Positions 50,311-62,504 of a stretch of DNA of 64,000 bases are shown one piece after another. Numbering within the stretch: position 1 is the stretch's first letter; each line of letters opens with the position of its first letter. Source of the stretch: Gyrodactylus bullatarudis (lineage: Eukaryota > Platyhelminthes > Monogenea > Gyrodactylidea > Gyrodactylidae); NCBI GenBank assembly GCA_012064415.1, contig SSNU01000155.1, positions 248,001 through 312,000 of the forward strand, in the 5' to 3' direction. The notes below the pieces were generated by a model. That model did not search any database and was not told the origin of the DNA. It saw only the letters and a program-made list of their open reading frames with translations. Both the position numbers and the translations under genes were made by a program.

Positions 50311-52715
50311 TCAATTCAATCTGTTGTACGTCCACTTTAACATGTTCAACTGCACAACTTTCACTTTTAAATTTTCATCCATCTCTCCTAGTCTACGTTT
50401 TTGCCTTACTATTTTTTCTGCCAAGATTCTCAAGAAATCTTTACTTTTCATGCACCTAATCATCAAAAATATGAAACTTCTCACTCCCTAGTCAAGTGAA
50501 TGATAAACTCTTCTAGTTTATCCTTCTCCTTCAATTCAAGTCTAAGCATATTGATTTTTTCAGTCAAAATATGCAGTTGGAAGGAGGTAATTTGGCTGAT
50601 TTTGCATTTTATTACATTAATTGTTTTATCTGTACTACTTTTATATTGACCTTGGCTAGTAATATACTTTTTATCAGTGTTTTCCCCGAATTCGAGCTTT
50701 ATCAAATTACACATTCTTTCAGCATAGCTCTCCAAGCTTTTCATACGACTATACAAAATTGTTTTCTCTACTGTTATGATATCATTTTTCGTCCTTAATT
50801 CATCCATTCTAGTCATTAAAAATTGATATTTTTGCTACAGAAAGTATTCAGTAATTCAACAAACTTTTGATATTTTCACCTTGTCAAGTAACTGGTTCAA
50901 AGTACTTGTACTTTCTCTCTGGGTCCCGAGTCTTTCATCAATCTCAACTTCAATCTTACTTATGTCTGTATCTAGTATCTTTTTTTCCTTTCTTTTAAAT
51001 TTAATCAAACTGGATAAATTATCCTTGTTCATCTCTTGAAAAGCACTATCTGCTTTCTTATCTCAAGTTAAAGAGGAAGAAATTTACTATTTTCGATTGA
51101 ATTTTGGTACTTTTCTTGATCTTTTCCTTGGTACCAGATATTTCGTGTTGAAATTCTATTTGTAAGTCTTGAAGATGACTTAGTCTTAAATTCATAGTGC
51201 TCATACAAAATTCCAAGCTTTTAGTTCTCATACTGAAAAGCTGATCAACCTGAGCGGTTCTGGTAATCTTCTCACTGATATCGTCCAAGTTCTTTCTTTC
51301 TTTATCCAGCTTCAACTCGAAATGGGCATTCTTCTTAGTCACAAATTGAAGATTCTTTTTTTCCTCTAAGGTTTGCTTTTCAAGGATGCTCTTTTGCCCT
51401 GATATTATGTCTAATTTTGAGAGGTTATTTTGAACTAGTCTCATTGTCGAATCATGCCTTGATTTCATCTTTCTTACCAGCTTGTTTAGCTGAACTCGTT
51501 CCAGTGCACCTACGAATATTGCTGAATATAATTTTATTTCCTTCTTTTCCAGTTTCTTCATATCCCTTTTTAGATTTTTTGAATTTTTTGTTTTTCTATC
51601 AATTTTTCTGGTTAACATTCCTATTTCCTCATTAAATTCCTCAAGGAGACTTTTCTTTTTATCTCTTTTCATATTACTCAATTGAGCTTTGATTGACTTT
51701 TCGTTCTCCTGGAGCATCTTTATTTCTGTCATCTTCTTACTAAACTTTTTCTCAACTATTACCTTTAGAGTACTATGTTGCTTTAGGTTATGCTGGAATT
51801 TCTTCTTCCTGATAAGAATATTTCTAATATTTTTTGATAAATCTTGAGCTTGTACGTTCATTGCATTTCTGAAATAAATTACCAGTTTATGGTGTAAATG
51901 AATCACTTTTTTTCAATTATGAATAATTTTTCTTTGGAAAAATCCCTAACCTGAACCAAATTTTCCATTTGAGTGAATAAATTTCTGTAAGCACCCCTCA
52001 AATTTTCTTTGTTGTCAACAACTTCTTGGTTGATAGCTTTGCATTTCTCCTCAAGACTCTCCAAATATTCACCATCATGTTTTATTTGATTATCCCTTGA
52101 GAATTTTCCTGATCTTAAGAGCATTTCTTTCAACGATAAATTGAATACTTCCCTTTCCAGTTCGCTGTTAAACTGGTCCATATTTTTCAGGTTTACCTAA
52201 AAACAAGAAACTTATTTTCAGGGAATACTCACACCAAGACAACAAATTTCCTCTTTTCCTTCAAGTAAAAGATTCTCATAGTTGTGAATATCTGTGTTTA
52301 ATTCCACAATCTTGGAGTTGATCTCCTCATTTTCTCGTCGTAGATTAGAAATTTCCGCTTCCAATTCTTCGCTCTCTCTAATGATTCTTGCCTGCTCCTC
52401 AAGTATGTTCTTCTTATCAAGAGATGAATTACCCTTTACTAAATCTCGACCCTTTCTCAAGCATTTCAAATCATACTCTTCTGAAATGGACAACTCCTCA
52501 AGGTAAAGGAGATAATTCCCCATTGTGGCTAACTCGTTTTCTACTTGGGTCATTTCTTGGCTTAAACTACTATTCTCTTCACTCAAATCATCATATCCTT
52601 TGAGAGAGGCTATCCTATCTTCAAGCAAATGGTTGGTACTCTCTAGGATATTTATAGACTTTTCAAATGAAGTTTTTAATCTCTCAAACTTTTCAATCTT
52701 TTGCGCCAGTTGCAT
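50311..52715 (-). CDS. Coiled-coil protein, family not identified
   Basis: Six minus-strand exons (52233-52715, 51907-52196, 51088-51868, 50880-51056, 50485-50834, 50311-50455) give 741 residues. Introns are 36, 38, 31, 45 and 29 nt, and every junction restores an open, heptad-rich frame. Almost the whole chain is charged coiled coil (for example LEAEISNLRRENEEINSKIV near residue 130). The 38-nt intron splits a lysine codon in the segment IIEKKNAMNVQ. No enzymatic motif, membrane segment or signal peptide is visible. The first 150 residues loosely recall the start of ciliary CCDC39 (LLEDRIASLKG), but coiled coils align spuriously, so I do not assign it. Last exon 50311-50455 is supported by the GTGAGA donor at 50484 and a TTAG acceptor. 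Confidence 0.8.
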
Positions 52716-55700
52716 TTTAGTGACTAAAATTTAGTTTTGTTTACCAATTTGAAAGATGGGTGTAATCATTTTTAATCAAAATTCTTTTATTCATCCTTGA
52801 TAATCTTTTGTTAGAATGACTGCGAATCAAAATTTTTGTTATAAAAATAAATTAAATATTTTTTTCACACACATACTATGAAGTAACTATTGAAAGAATT
52901 TTTTTATAATAATGATAAATTATCCTTTATAATTGAATATAGAAAATAAATTCTGTTCCAATATTCGACTCATTTATTAAAATTCCTCTATCAAAAATAA
53001 AACTTGTTTTTGAGCTATTGAAAATTCTCAACATTATCCCTATCCCAGCATCTTGTAGGAAGATACCTCAATTCAGATTCAGTTAACCGCAAAGAATCTA
53101 TACTGCGTAAAATGATGTTCGAGAAATACGTTCTTACCAAATGTTTTCATTGACAAATTGTCAATGAAAATTCTCTATTTTATAACATATCAAAAATATA
53201 ATGGCAGCATATAAAATATGTTAATACAGGTAGACATTGTATATATGGTCCAGAGTCTCATAGCTATTTTGATAATTATTTCAAATAAAGGAAAAATATA
53301 AATATTGTTATTCAATAACTTTTTCCACACTTCACACATAGTTTAAGGATCATTTCCCCTCATTGTCCTTTGTTAAATTGAACATGAAATAACTTTTTAA
53401 CGCATACTCACATGAAACTTAAGTAATTTTTTTGTGATCACTGATCATATAATAAAAAAAAATTCTACAGAGTCACACAATGAGGGAGAGAGAAAGGGGT
53501 AGTATTGCATTTAAATAACAATTCTAATGCTATTACTACTACTAATAATAATTATTATTATTATCAATTTTTTTTCTTTGTATTAAATAATGAATAAAAT
53601 ACTTTTAATACACATTTGCTAGAGAATACACTATCAAGTGTATGGAAAAATAAAGATCTCACCATATGGTCTCTCTATTTCAAAAATTTTACCCATAAAT
53701 GGATCTTTTTCTACCACTGCTCATTTACTGTGGTAGACTTGGACAAAATCTCTTAAAACTAATGAAATCGCCTGTAATTTTGTTTGCATGATCTTTGAGC
53801 TATTTCAAAATCATTCCACCAAATTGGCTAAGTCAACTCTTTAAATAAGCAAAATTTCGGAAAATTTTGAATTTTGAACGTTCTCTATACTCTCTAAATT
53901 TGAAATTGCCCGTAATTTTGAGATATTTTAAAATTATCAACATCTTTTATTCCTTTTGCATCTTGGAGCCTTATTGAGAGATAACTCTGCTAGACATTAA
54001 AATATCAAAAAGATTACATTCAAATCACAAGTAGGTGAAAGATTACTCATTCGAATCTTTCTTCCCAGATAAAGACACCTTTAAATGAACTTGTGGATGG
54101 AGTTTTCTACCCCTCCACTTTGTATTATGTACTTGATAATAATTTAGCAAGACAAAATGAATTAATACTCTTGCATATTTCACTTTGTACATTTCATTGA
54201 AGTACACTGGGTGAAAGTAGGTATGAGACAATTCATTAGATGAATGCAATTTTTAATAATTCTCTTGTATGAAGATAAGTACAAGTTGGTCTTTTGAACA
54301 AAAAGATGGTTATTTCTCTCTCGCTCTCGTATTGCACATGTAGAAAATGATGCAAAATATTACTTGATTCCTTCTCGAGTTGTACTCTCTCTTTCGTTAT
54401 GCTTCGTGTTAGTTTTTTGTTGTTTATTTCTCTCTTGAAAATAATACAATAATCGTATAATTATTTTTGATTTGAGAAAATACTGTAATAATTTTTACTA
54501 TTACAGTTATAGCTCTCCTCTTCTTTCCACTGTATTTCCACGAAGAAATATACTGTACTGTACTGTCTGTCATACAAAGGAATTAGCATAAAACCATAGT
54601 AACTCTTGCCTTGTTTAATCATTTCTCATCTGTCTATAAATCTCTATAGTAAATATTTTATATAATAGTAGAAGTAGTAGTATATTAAAAACATTACTAC
54701 ATAATACTCTAAAGTTTATATTTCAATTATACACAGACTATTAATGTATAGTATAGTAGTAGTATAGTATTTGTAATTCATTCAATACACGTTAAACTTT
54801 GACTACTACTACACTATGGCTATAGTACTAGCATTGTGTATATTGCATTTTTAATTAATTTCACTAAAGGATCATCATCATCAACATTATTAATGATTAC
54901 TATCATTATCATTACTGTTATTCAAACCAATCTTTTTTTTATGTATGCAAAACATATAACCAAGTGTATGTCATATGAGATCCTTAGAAAAGAAGATGAA
55001 AAAACCAAATCTACATAATTCCGACCAAAAACAAATATAATAATTCTGAATGTATAGTGACGACCTAGTCTTTTTCCCAAATTAAATCTGAAAGAAATGA
55101 AATTTTCATCGTTACCTTTATCTTATTTGTGGAAAGATCTAAGAATGCTCCTCCAATTATTCTGATTAAATAATTCACGTAAATTCTCAAATACTTCCGA
55201 AAATCCACTTAAAATCATATTAAAATAAAAGTAAAGATCTATTAACACCAAATGTACATTTCTTAAAGGATCATCAGTGGTATATTCAATAATCCTCCAT
55301 TATGTCATTCAAGTTAAAGTATTCTAAATTCCCGTCCAAATTTTAATGAATTATTACAACATAATACTATCATCATTTGTCTAGGATATATTGTCTACTA
55401 TTATATATTTGACTTTAAATTATTCATAGTAGTGATAATTTACAATTGTAATTTTTATTATTCAATAGAATAAATGTATAAATAGGAAGTTATGCATACC
55501 CATTAACACTCCGATTATAATTATCAGGGTTATTAACAATGCAGATTGCATCTCCTCTATATAAACCTTTTTATTACAATTCAATTACATTTCATAGAGG
55601 ATCTGTTGGTTGAAATAAACAGAAAAATAAATCCCTCTTCACTTGGTAAATGTTACTAACTCATCATGACTCAGTAATTCAATCTGATCAATGAGGTTAG

Positions 55701-55911
55701 CCGATTATTATTGGGAAATAACTTTATTTTGCCTTCATGTGATATATATATTAGAGAACCGCTCTTCATCTAAAGAAGTTTAGCCGAATACACAACTATT
55801 TTCAGAATTTAAAGCCAAGTTTGAAAATTTATTTAGAAATACTCCAACATTTCTGGAAGAGAAAGTAGATATTTTGCATATTTTTAATATATTATTAATT
55901 TACATTGGATC

Positions 55912-56010
55912 GGCAGGATGGCTTAGTGGGTACAGCGCCTACCTTGATTGAAAATAATATTATTTCACCCCATGTTCAAGAATTAACCCCCTCGAATTTT
56001 TGTTCTCAGA
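55912..56010 (+). repeat. tRNA-derived SINE-like sequence
   Basis: GGATGGCTTAGTGGGTACAG (55917-55936) is tRNA-like: TGGCTTAGTGGG is a perfect Pol III A-box, and GCT/AGC can form a D-stem. A B-box-like GTTCAAGAAT lies about 55 nt downstream. The rest cannot fold as a functional tRNA, so it is a SINE head or tRNA relic. Confidence 0.5.
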
Positions 56011-58061
56011 TAGACTGAGAATAGACTTTAACATATTTAGAATCCTCTGTATTTGCTTAATACTGAAATCTGTTCGAGAATCGTAATGCTGATAGTTTTA
56101 AACTTTGAGCTGTACTCTAATATATACCTATTATATATGTATGCCTAAGTTGAGAACATCAAACAATAATTTTGTCAGTCTATTTTTTGTCATCTCATCT
56201 TTCTCAGGGTCATAATCGAATTCTCCTCTAACATATACACAAAAGATCCTTATTCGGATAACTCTCACTCAAATCTCACTATTGATAATTAATTTCAGTT
56301 ATTTCAAAAACAACTGCTTCAAAGTTTCATTTTCATTTAATTCAATGATACATAGTAATCAAGAGTATAAAACAATAGTTGTAGAGAAATGAGTTCATTA
56401 CTCTACTCTGTATACCTCTCATCATCGATAACTTTCAAAATCAAGAATTATCTTTTTGAGTTGTTCTGATATGATAAATGATGCTATTTTTATTTTCAGT
56501 ATTATGACGGTATTTGAAACTTGAGAATTATTTCTTTTCAATAATATACACACTGTATATTAATTAATATAATTCTTGTTTTACAAAACTTTTTCATATT
56601 CCAGATTGATGATTAATCTCATTACACTGCATTGCTGAATCCTACTACCAAATCCTCCCCCTATAGTAGAAATATTCGCTAAATACTTATTATTATTACA
56701 TTTTTCTTTGAGTAATGTCTCTTTTCATGTATTAATTTATGTTTTTTTCAATCCTAATCCCTAAGGATTGAGATATAAACTAAATATTCTCGCGATGATG
56801 ATTATTTTAACAGCATCAAATAAGTATTACTTCTATTTTCATTATCGGTATCCTCATCGGTAATCCAAATGATTGGTTCAACTAAATTAACTCATCAAAA
56901 AAATAATTTGATCCCTTGGAAATCAAATGCTGCTTAAACATTTTTCTATTCTTCCTTTTCTTTTTCACAGGCTGTATGATCAACCTGAGCAGATGATAGT
57001 TGTTGAATTACATATTATTTCCTCTCAAAGTTTGTGTTTTTACCATAGAAAAAAGTTGGGAAACATGATTTTTACAAAAATCTCTATTTTTTTGAATATG
57101 ATAAAGATGTATTTTGGAATCCAGGTCATGTTGTCTACTTTTACCATGGAAAAATTATAATTAATGAAAAATAAGATAACTATTAGATACCATAAAAAGT
57201 AGGAATTCTTTTGGTCGCAGACAAGTCCTATTCGGATTTCATCAGACTTCCAGGTAAAAATAATCAGATTCTCCTTCAGGCTGTTGATATTTAAATGATC
57301 ACTCTATGGCTAAAGAAATACTACTAGTTAGAACCAAGAAGAAAAATTATAAGAAAAACAATTCATTATACAATAAATTGCAATGCATTGTTAAATTTGA
57401 CCTGACTAGGAGAGAGTGTAGTGTTTTTTCAATGATAAAGTGTCTTTGATAGAAAGTAATAATTATTACCTTGGCATTTGTTTGCTTAGAGAGTAGATTT
57501 GCCATCCTTTTCAGCCACCAACTTCCTTTGATTGTACGCATGTCTATTTAGAGGGTTTCAATTGATCTCATCATCAGCTAAGAGAGCCACCATTAGAATC
57601 AAAGTTCTCTTGACACTCAATTATGCATGTGTTGTGAAGTATTCTCAAACTTTACATCTGACTATTTTACAGTAGTGTCTTGAAGGATTGCTCCTTGTTT
57701 TACATGGCTTACTCTCTCTCTCTCTATCTCTGCATGAACCATTATTACATGATTATTACTATAGCAGATATTGTTATTACTACTACCTTATTACAGTAGT
57801 ATTAGTACTAATGGGAAAATAATAATGATGGTGATTACTTTTGACTATTTTGCTTCTACGTAGGAGATTTCTATTTGAAATGCATGTACAATATTATTAC
57901 AGTACTGTACTTGGTATAGAACTATGCATTTGACTTTTAACGTATTTATGTGTATTTGTCCACTACTAATCAGTAATAATCAGTAGTCATATAAGTAGCA
58001 TATAATCATAATTTATAATGGAAAATGTATTGTATTCACCAATTGTACAATGGACTACTTT

Positions 58062-58094
58062 ACTCACTCACTCACTCACTCACTCACTCACTCA
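58062..58094. repeat. (ACTC)8 microsatellite
   Basis: Perfect tetranucleotide run, 33 bp. Confidence 0.95.
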
Positions 58095-58644
58095 GTATTA
58101 ATAAATGAATAAATAATCTGTAATTGAATTGTAATAAATTGTAAATAATAATTATTATTCTATTTTATTATAACTACAGTACAGTATTAGAGAAAAACAG
58201 CATGGCTCTTACTTCTATGTATTCTTACTAACTAACTGTATTATTACTGTTACTAATGTTCATTTGTGATAGAATAACAATAATAATTGATCTTATATCT
58301 AAATAATTGATATACAATGTAAAACTCTGTATATTCTCCAATATCCATTAGAGGCTATAAAACACTAAAGAGAGAGAGAGAGAGACTAGTGTCATGAATA
58401 CAACAACAACTGATGCTACAGGACATCATCATTAAATACTATACTCATCTATATATTTGCTCATTATTTATAAAATACACTTGTAATGTACACCTGTATG
58501 CATTTGAATGATATTGAAATGTCCATTTCCTCTCTCTCTCTCTCCTCCTCCTCGCTCTCTCTCTCTAGCTGATGAATGAACCCTGGTAACCTAAGCTAAC
58601 ATGTTATGTGTTTCTTTTTACATCTTCAAAGTAATACCACTGGG

Positions 58645-58880
58645 AGATACTTAATAATTTGTTATATGTATTTTTGGTGACGAGGGATAAGTGCTTAAGT
58701 CTTTTAGTACATCTAATTGGATGCGGAGAAGTTTCTTTACTAGCTTATAAATCAGATACACGCTGAGTCTTATGTCTAAGGGAAGATGTGTGACTTCTCC
58801 GCATCCAATTAGATATACTAAAAGACTTAGGCACTTATCCCTTGTCACCAAAAATACATATAACAAATTATTAAGTATCT
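58645..58880. repeat. Near-perfect 88-bp inverted repeat with 60-bp spacer
   Basis: Left arm 58645-58732 (AGATACTTAATAATTTG... to GGATGCGGAGAAGT) is the reverse complement of right arm 58793-58880 with about three mismatches. The right arm and spacer belong to the SINE-like family (shared with 26.1 kb); the left arm is the same family sequence inverted. It would form a long RNA or DNA hairpin. Confidence 0.9.
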
Positions 58881-59096
58881 AAAATACTTAAAAAATAAAA
58901 TTTATATATAACCCAAAAGGGTGCAAAGGGAGTATCTAATCTATGAATCTGTAAAGAAATATGATAGACATGGGGAGTTGGTCCAGTGGTCCAGTCAATA
59001 AGGACGAAACGCGTCTATACCTGCCATACTTGTTTGAATTGTTTCTTTACTAGCTTATAAATCAGATACACGCTGAGTCTTATGTCTAAGGGAAGA
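58733..59096 (+). repeat. tRNA-like SINE-type repeat, copy B, tandem, with hammerhead core
   Basis: A segment of about 56 bp starting TTTCTTTACTAGCTTATAAA occurs identically at 58732 and 59042, a 310-bp period. Between them the unit runs through AAAGACTTAGGCACTT, CTAAAATACTT, GGGAGTATCTAATC and GACATGGGG to a Pol III A-box-like TTGGTCCAGTGG (58978-58989). So the family's end is joined to its start, as in a tandem or circular array. The hammerhead half at 58989-59023 follows the A-box. Confidence 0.75.
58989..59023 (+). ncRNA. Hammerhead-ribozyme 3' half (helix II, GAAA, stem III, cleavage site)
   Basis: GUCC (58989-58992) and GGAC (59002-59005) form a 4-bp helix II with a 9-nt loop. GAAA (59006-59009) follows, then palindromic stem III ACGCGU and C at 59015, giving a GUC cleavage triplet, then UAUACCUG (59016-59023). 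UAUACCUG is complementary to the CAGG(G)UAUA kept in copy A at 26215-26223. The CUGANGA box expected just before helix II is replaced by UCCAGUG, so this copy should be inactive. Confidence 0.55.
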
Positions 59097-61134
59097 TAGA
59101 GTTGAATAAGAAGAAGCCTTACTTTTAATCAACATGGGGAAAATTTTCCTGCTACAAGAGGAGGCTATGTGACAAATTTGCACTCCACACACTGTATCTG
59201 TTGAGTACATTGTATACATAACATGATTTTAATAAAGATGAAATGACAAGATGACATGAGATTTTAATTCTAAAATTTACATGTCATGATCCATTCTTAT
59301 TTTGTGAGCATTGTTTTAGAATATTTTTTAAATTCTTAAAAACTGTAGTATACTTCAATATGTACTCAGATGTGTAAAATGTGAATATATTTTGTATACG
59401 AAGAAGATAATGTTTATCTCATGTTTATTAATATCAGAATGAAAGAGTGTGAGACAAACACACAACGAAATACACACACACATACACGAGAACTAGCAAA
59501 AGTGTTTGTTAGCCTACAAAGATGAAAAAAAGACTGTCATGATGATGATAATACTCTATCTGGAATACACTGCAGTTATTATTTCAATAAATGATACTAC
59601 AAAATTGATAAAGATTTGATCCTTATGTATATTTCATGTTTCCAAAAAGTAATGTTGATCATACATTTTTTTCACAGTTCAACAATCAAATTAAATTTTC
59701 TTTTTTTTCACTAACAAGATGTCAATAAATTAATGTATTTGATTAGAAGAATTGATAAAGTTTTATACAAGAATGTATCAACTCTAAAGTCAGACATTCA
59801 AGATGATTGATTAAATTAACATGTTCTCAAGCATGCTTTGGAAATTGAGAAACCTCAACGGGGTAGAATTTTATTATGCGATCTAACCAATCTTTCTTGG
59901 GTAATTCATGTACGATAGGCCAAAAATGTAACCAGAAAACCTTTTGCAATGGTAATTTTGATCCAACTAATAATTTATTACTTATTTACAGAATTGAATT
60001 CTTTATTGAGTCAATCTGAGAGAGTATCTCTTGATATCAACACTTGACGAATATATATTTATATTTATATAATTCAATTATAAATATTTTTTTATTTGAA
60101 ATGTAAGCAACACATTCAAACCATTGTACATTGTACACAAGATCATATTTTTTGCTTTTGCTTTGAGTGTTCATTTGAAAAATAATTCCATCAACTCTTG
60201 AGAAAGAGAGTGTTTCTAATATTCGAAATCTTCCCTTATTAATTTTTCGTTCCAATTTCAACATACCAGATACACTGCCATATCCCTGTAAATGTAATAT
60301 ATATTTGTACATTAGACTCACATTGTAAATTTACCCTTTTGACTTTTTATCAGCAAACTCTTAACAATATTGTTATTAATAACATACAAGTTATGATGAT
60401 ATTACTTGATCACTGTCGTAGGAATAGATTTCAGAAATAGATTCGACGATAGTAAGATATTTCGAGATAGGTTCAATTTTTTGAAATGGATTTTTATTTC
60501 TTAGATGGTGAGAAAATAGACTCATTGTTTCCTTTCTACACTTTGAATGTAAAAATTATCTGACTACTCACAAGGGAACTTTGTTACTCTTAGGATTTTT
60601 GGGTTCCCATTTAAGGAGAGTTGAAATACCATCTTAATCAAACATTGGTTTTTGATACTTTATGCTCTATACATCAAATGGATCATCTCAAGCCATTGAC
60701 TTGGATTCAGACCAAAGTTGAAATTGAACAAACTGAAAAAAATCCATATCTTCTAGTTAAAGGTAAATTATTAGGATTAGAGTACAGCTCTTCTTCAAAT
60801 TAAAAAAACTAGCAAAACACTATTTTTCATGGTTGCCACTTTCGCACCAAATTTTAACTTGGCATTTGGTCATTTACAGCATCCGATGATTTTATTTATG
60901 CTAAAATCTTTACTTGAAATAGTCTAGTCTGGCTAATTTCAAAATTTATTTGGACTGCGATAAAAAGGGGAAATTGAGTTGGGTTGACATGTAAAATAAG
61001 TATTGAGCAGTATCCCGTTAGGAGAGATAACAAGTGATCATGATTGAATAAATAAATCGATAAATGGGAAATAATTATCATTTTCTCATAACAATAATAA
61101 ATAATATTACATTGTTATTATTATTACATCTCCA

Positions 61135-61161
61135 AGTAGTAGTAGTAGTAGTAGTAGTAGT
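61135..61161. repeat. (TAG)9 microsatellite
   Basis: Perfect AGT/TAG run, with further TAG/TAA runs to about 61370. Confidence 0.9.
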
Positions 61162-62310
61162 ACAATAGAAGAGAGATAATAAATGGAGAATCCGAGAGCT
61201 AGAGAGAATTCATTGAAAAATTTCTCCCTTACTACATTTCTATTGCATAATTGTCTACACTTGTAATAATAGTAATTATACAGTAGTAGCAATAATAATA
61301 ATAATACTAATAATGTGATTACTACTACTACTACCAAGTAAGCAAGTATAGTAGTAGTAGTAATAGAAAATGAATGAATGATTATTTTTACAACCAATAA
61401 TGGTAATAATAATAATGATGATAACTTACTTTAGTATTACTATTAATTAGTACAATAACTACAACTAAACTAATTGTACACATTTATATTTAGTTACGAG
61501 GAGTAGTTGTTATATTTTATGATGTGATTTGATAAATTACATTATTCTTATCTGCCCATAATAAAAAAACAACTTGTCCAACTAGATACACAGAGGAGGA
61601 GGAGTAGCTTCCAAAGTACAAAATGAATAGATCCCTCAATAATTATTATAAGAGAAGGAGTCAAGGTTGAGGTGATTGAGGCCAGACTCAAAGGATCTAT
61701 CTCTTGATCCGAGTATAATTGATTTCCTTCATCACCCAATCAATTAGGTTCTCAAATACAATAATCTCACCCCTTTTCTACTCTAATTATTCACAAGTAA
61801 ATTTGGTTATCATCACTGACAAGTCACTAATGATATCCTTTCTATTACAATTTAAAAGCAAATTATCGCTAGAGAAAGAGTTGAGTTCTTTCAGAGGAGC
61901 ATCAAATCAAAAGCCAAGCATCCGATTTTCATTCGCTAAACTCTTGCTGAAAGATCTATTTTATCAAACTGATAGCCAAGATTACTCAAGGTTAAGCTGA
62001 TTTCTGAGCATAATATATACATATATATAGTAGTATTTATTTAATGGAATCTAATGCGTAGCGAGTTACACATTAGTATTAGTTTCTCTCTCACTCTCTT
62101 TAGATAGATGAATTTGAAATCTTGGTCAATATTATTCTCCCTCTTGTGGATAATACAATCTTGATATCAACAAATACATTATTAAAACAGTAGTAGTACT
62201 CTTATTACATAATAAATAACAATAACTAATATGTAGTAAATAATAAATCACAATAGAATACAGTCTATGCGAATTGCACCACAGTCCAAGTATAGTTTTG
62301 TCTCGTACAA

Positions 62311-62336
62311 AGAGAAAGAGAGAGAGAGAGAGAGAA
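62311..62336. repeat. (GA)n microsatellite
   Basis: GA run about 170 bp downstream of the zinc-finger stop codon, probably in its 3' flank. Confidence 0.9.
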
Positions 62337-62504
62337 ATGGAGAAGGGAGAAACAAGTCGGGCAAGGGGTAACGAGTGAGATAGCACACACATTATTGAGT
62401 AAAACAACAAGAGAAGGAAGAAAATACAGTACTAATACTCTAGTAGTTTAGTTTAAAAAGCAAATGATTCAATCTGCAGAGGAAATTGACAAAAGAGTCT
62501 GTTT

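Larger units (their letters stand above)
52716..62504. other. Gene desert between coiled-coil gene and zinc-finger gene
   Basis: No supported gene. Contains a tRNA-derived SINE candidate (55912-56010), an 88-bp inverted repeat (58645-58880), SINE-like copy B (58733-59096), and ACTC, TAG, CT and GA microsatellites. Confidence 0.5.

Noticed and set aside
51417..52734. Plus-strand open frames opposite the coiled-coil gene.
   Set aside because: Antisense shadows; the minus-strand frame joins across five introns and is heptad-rich.
61107..62000. Open frames of 90-96 codons near TAG/TAA repeats.
   Set aside because: Low-complexity or unsupported translations of simple repeats.
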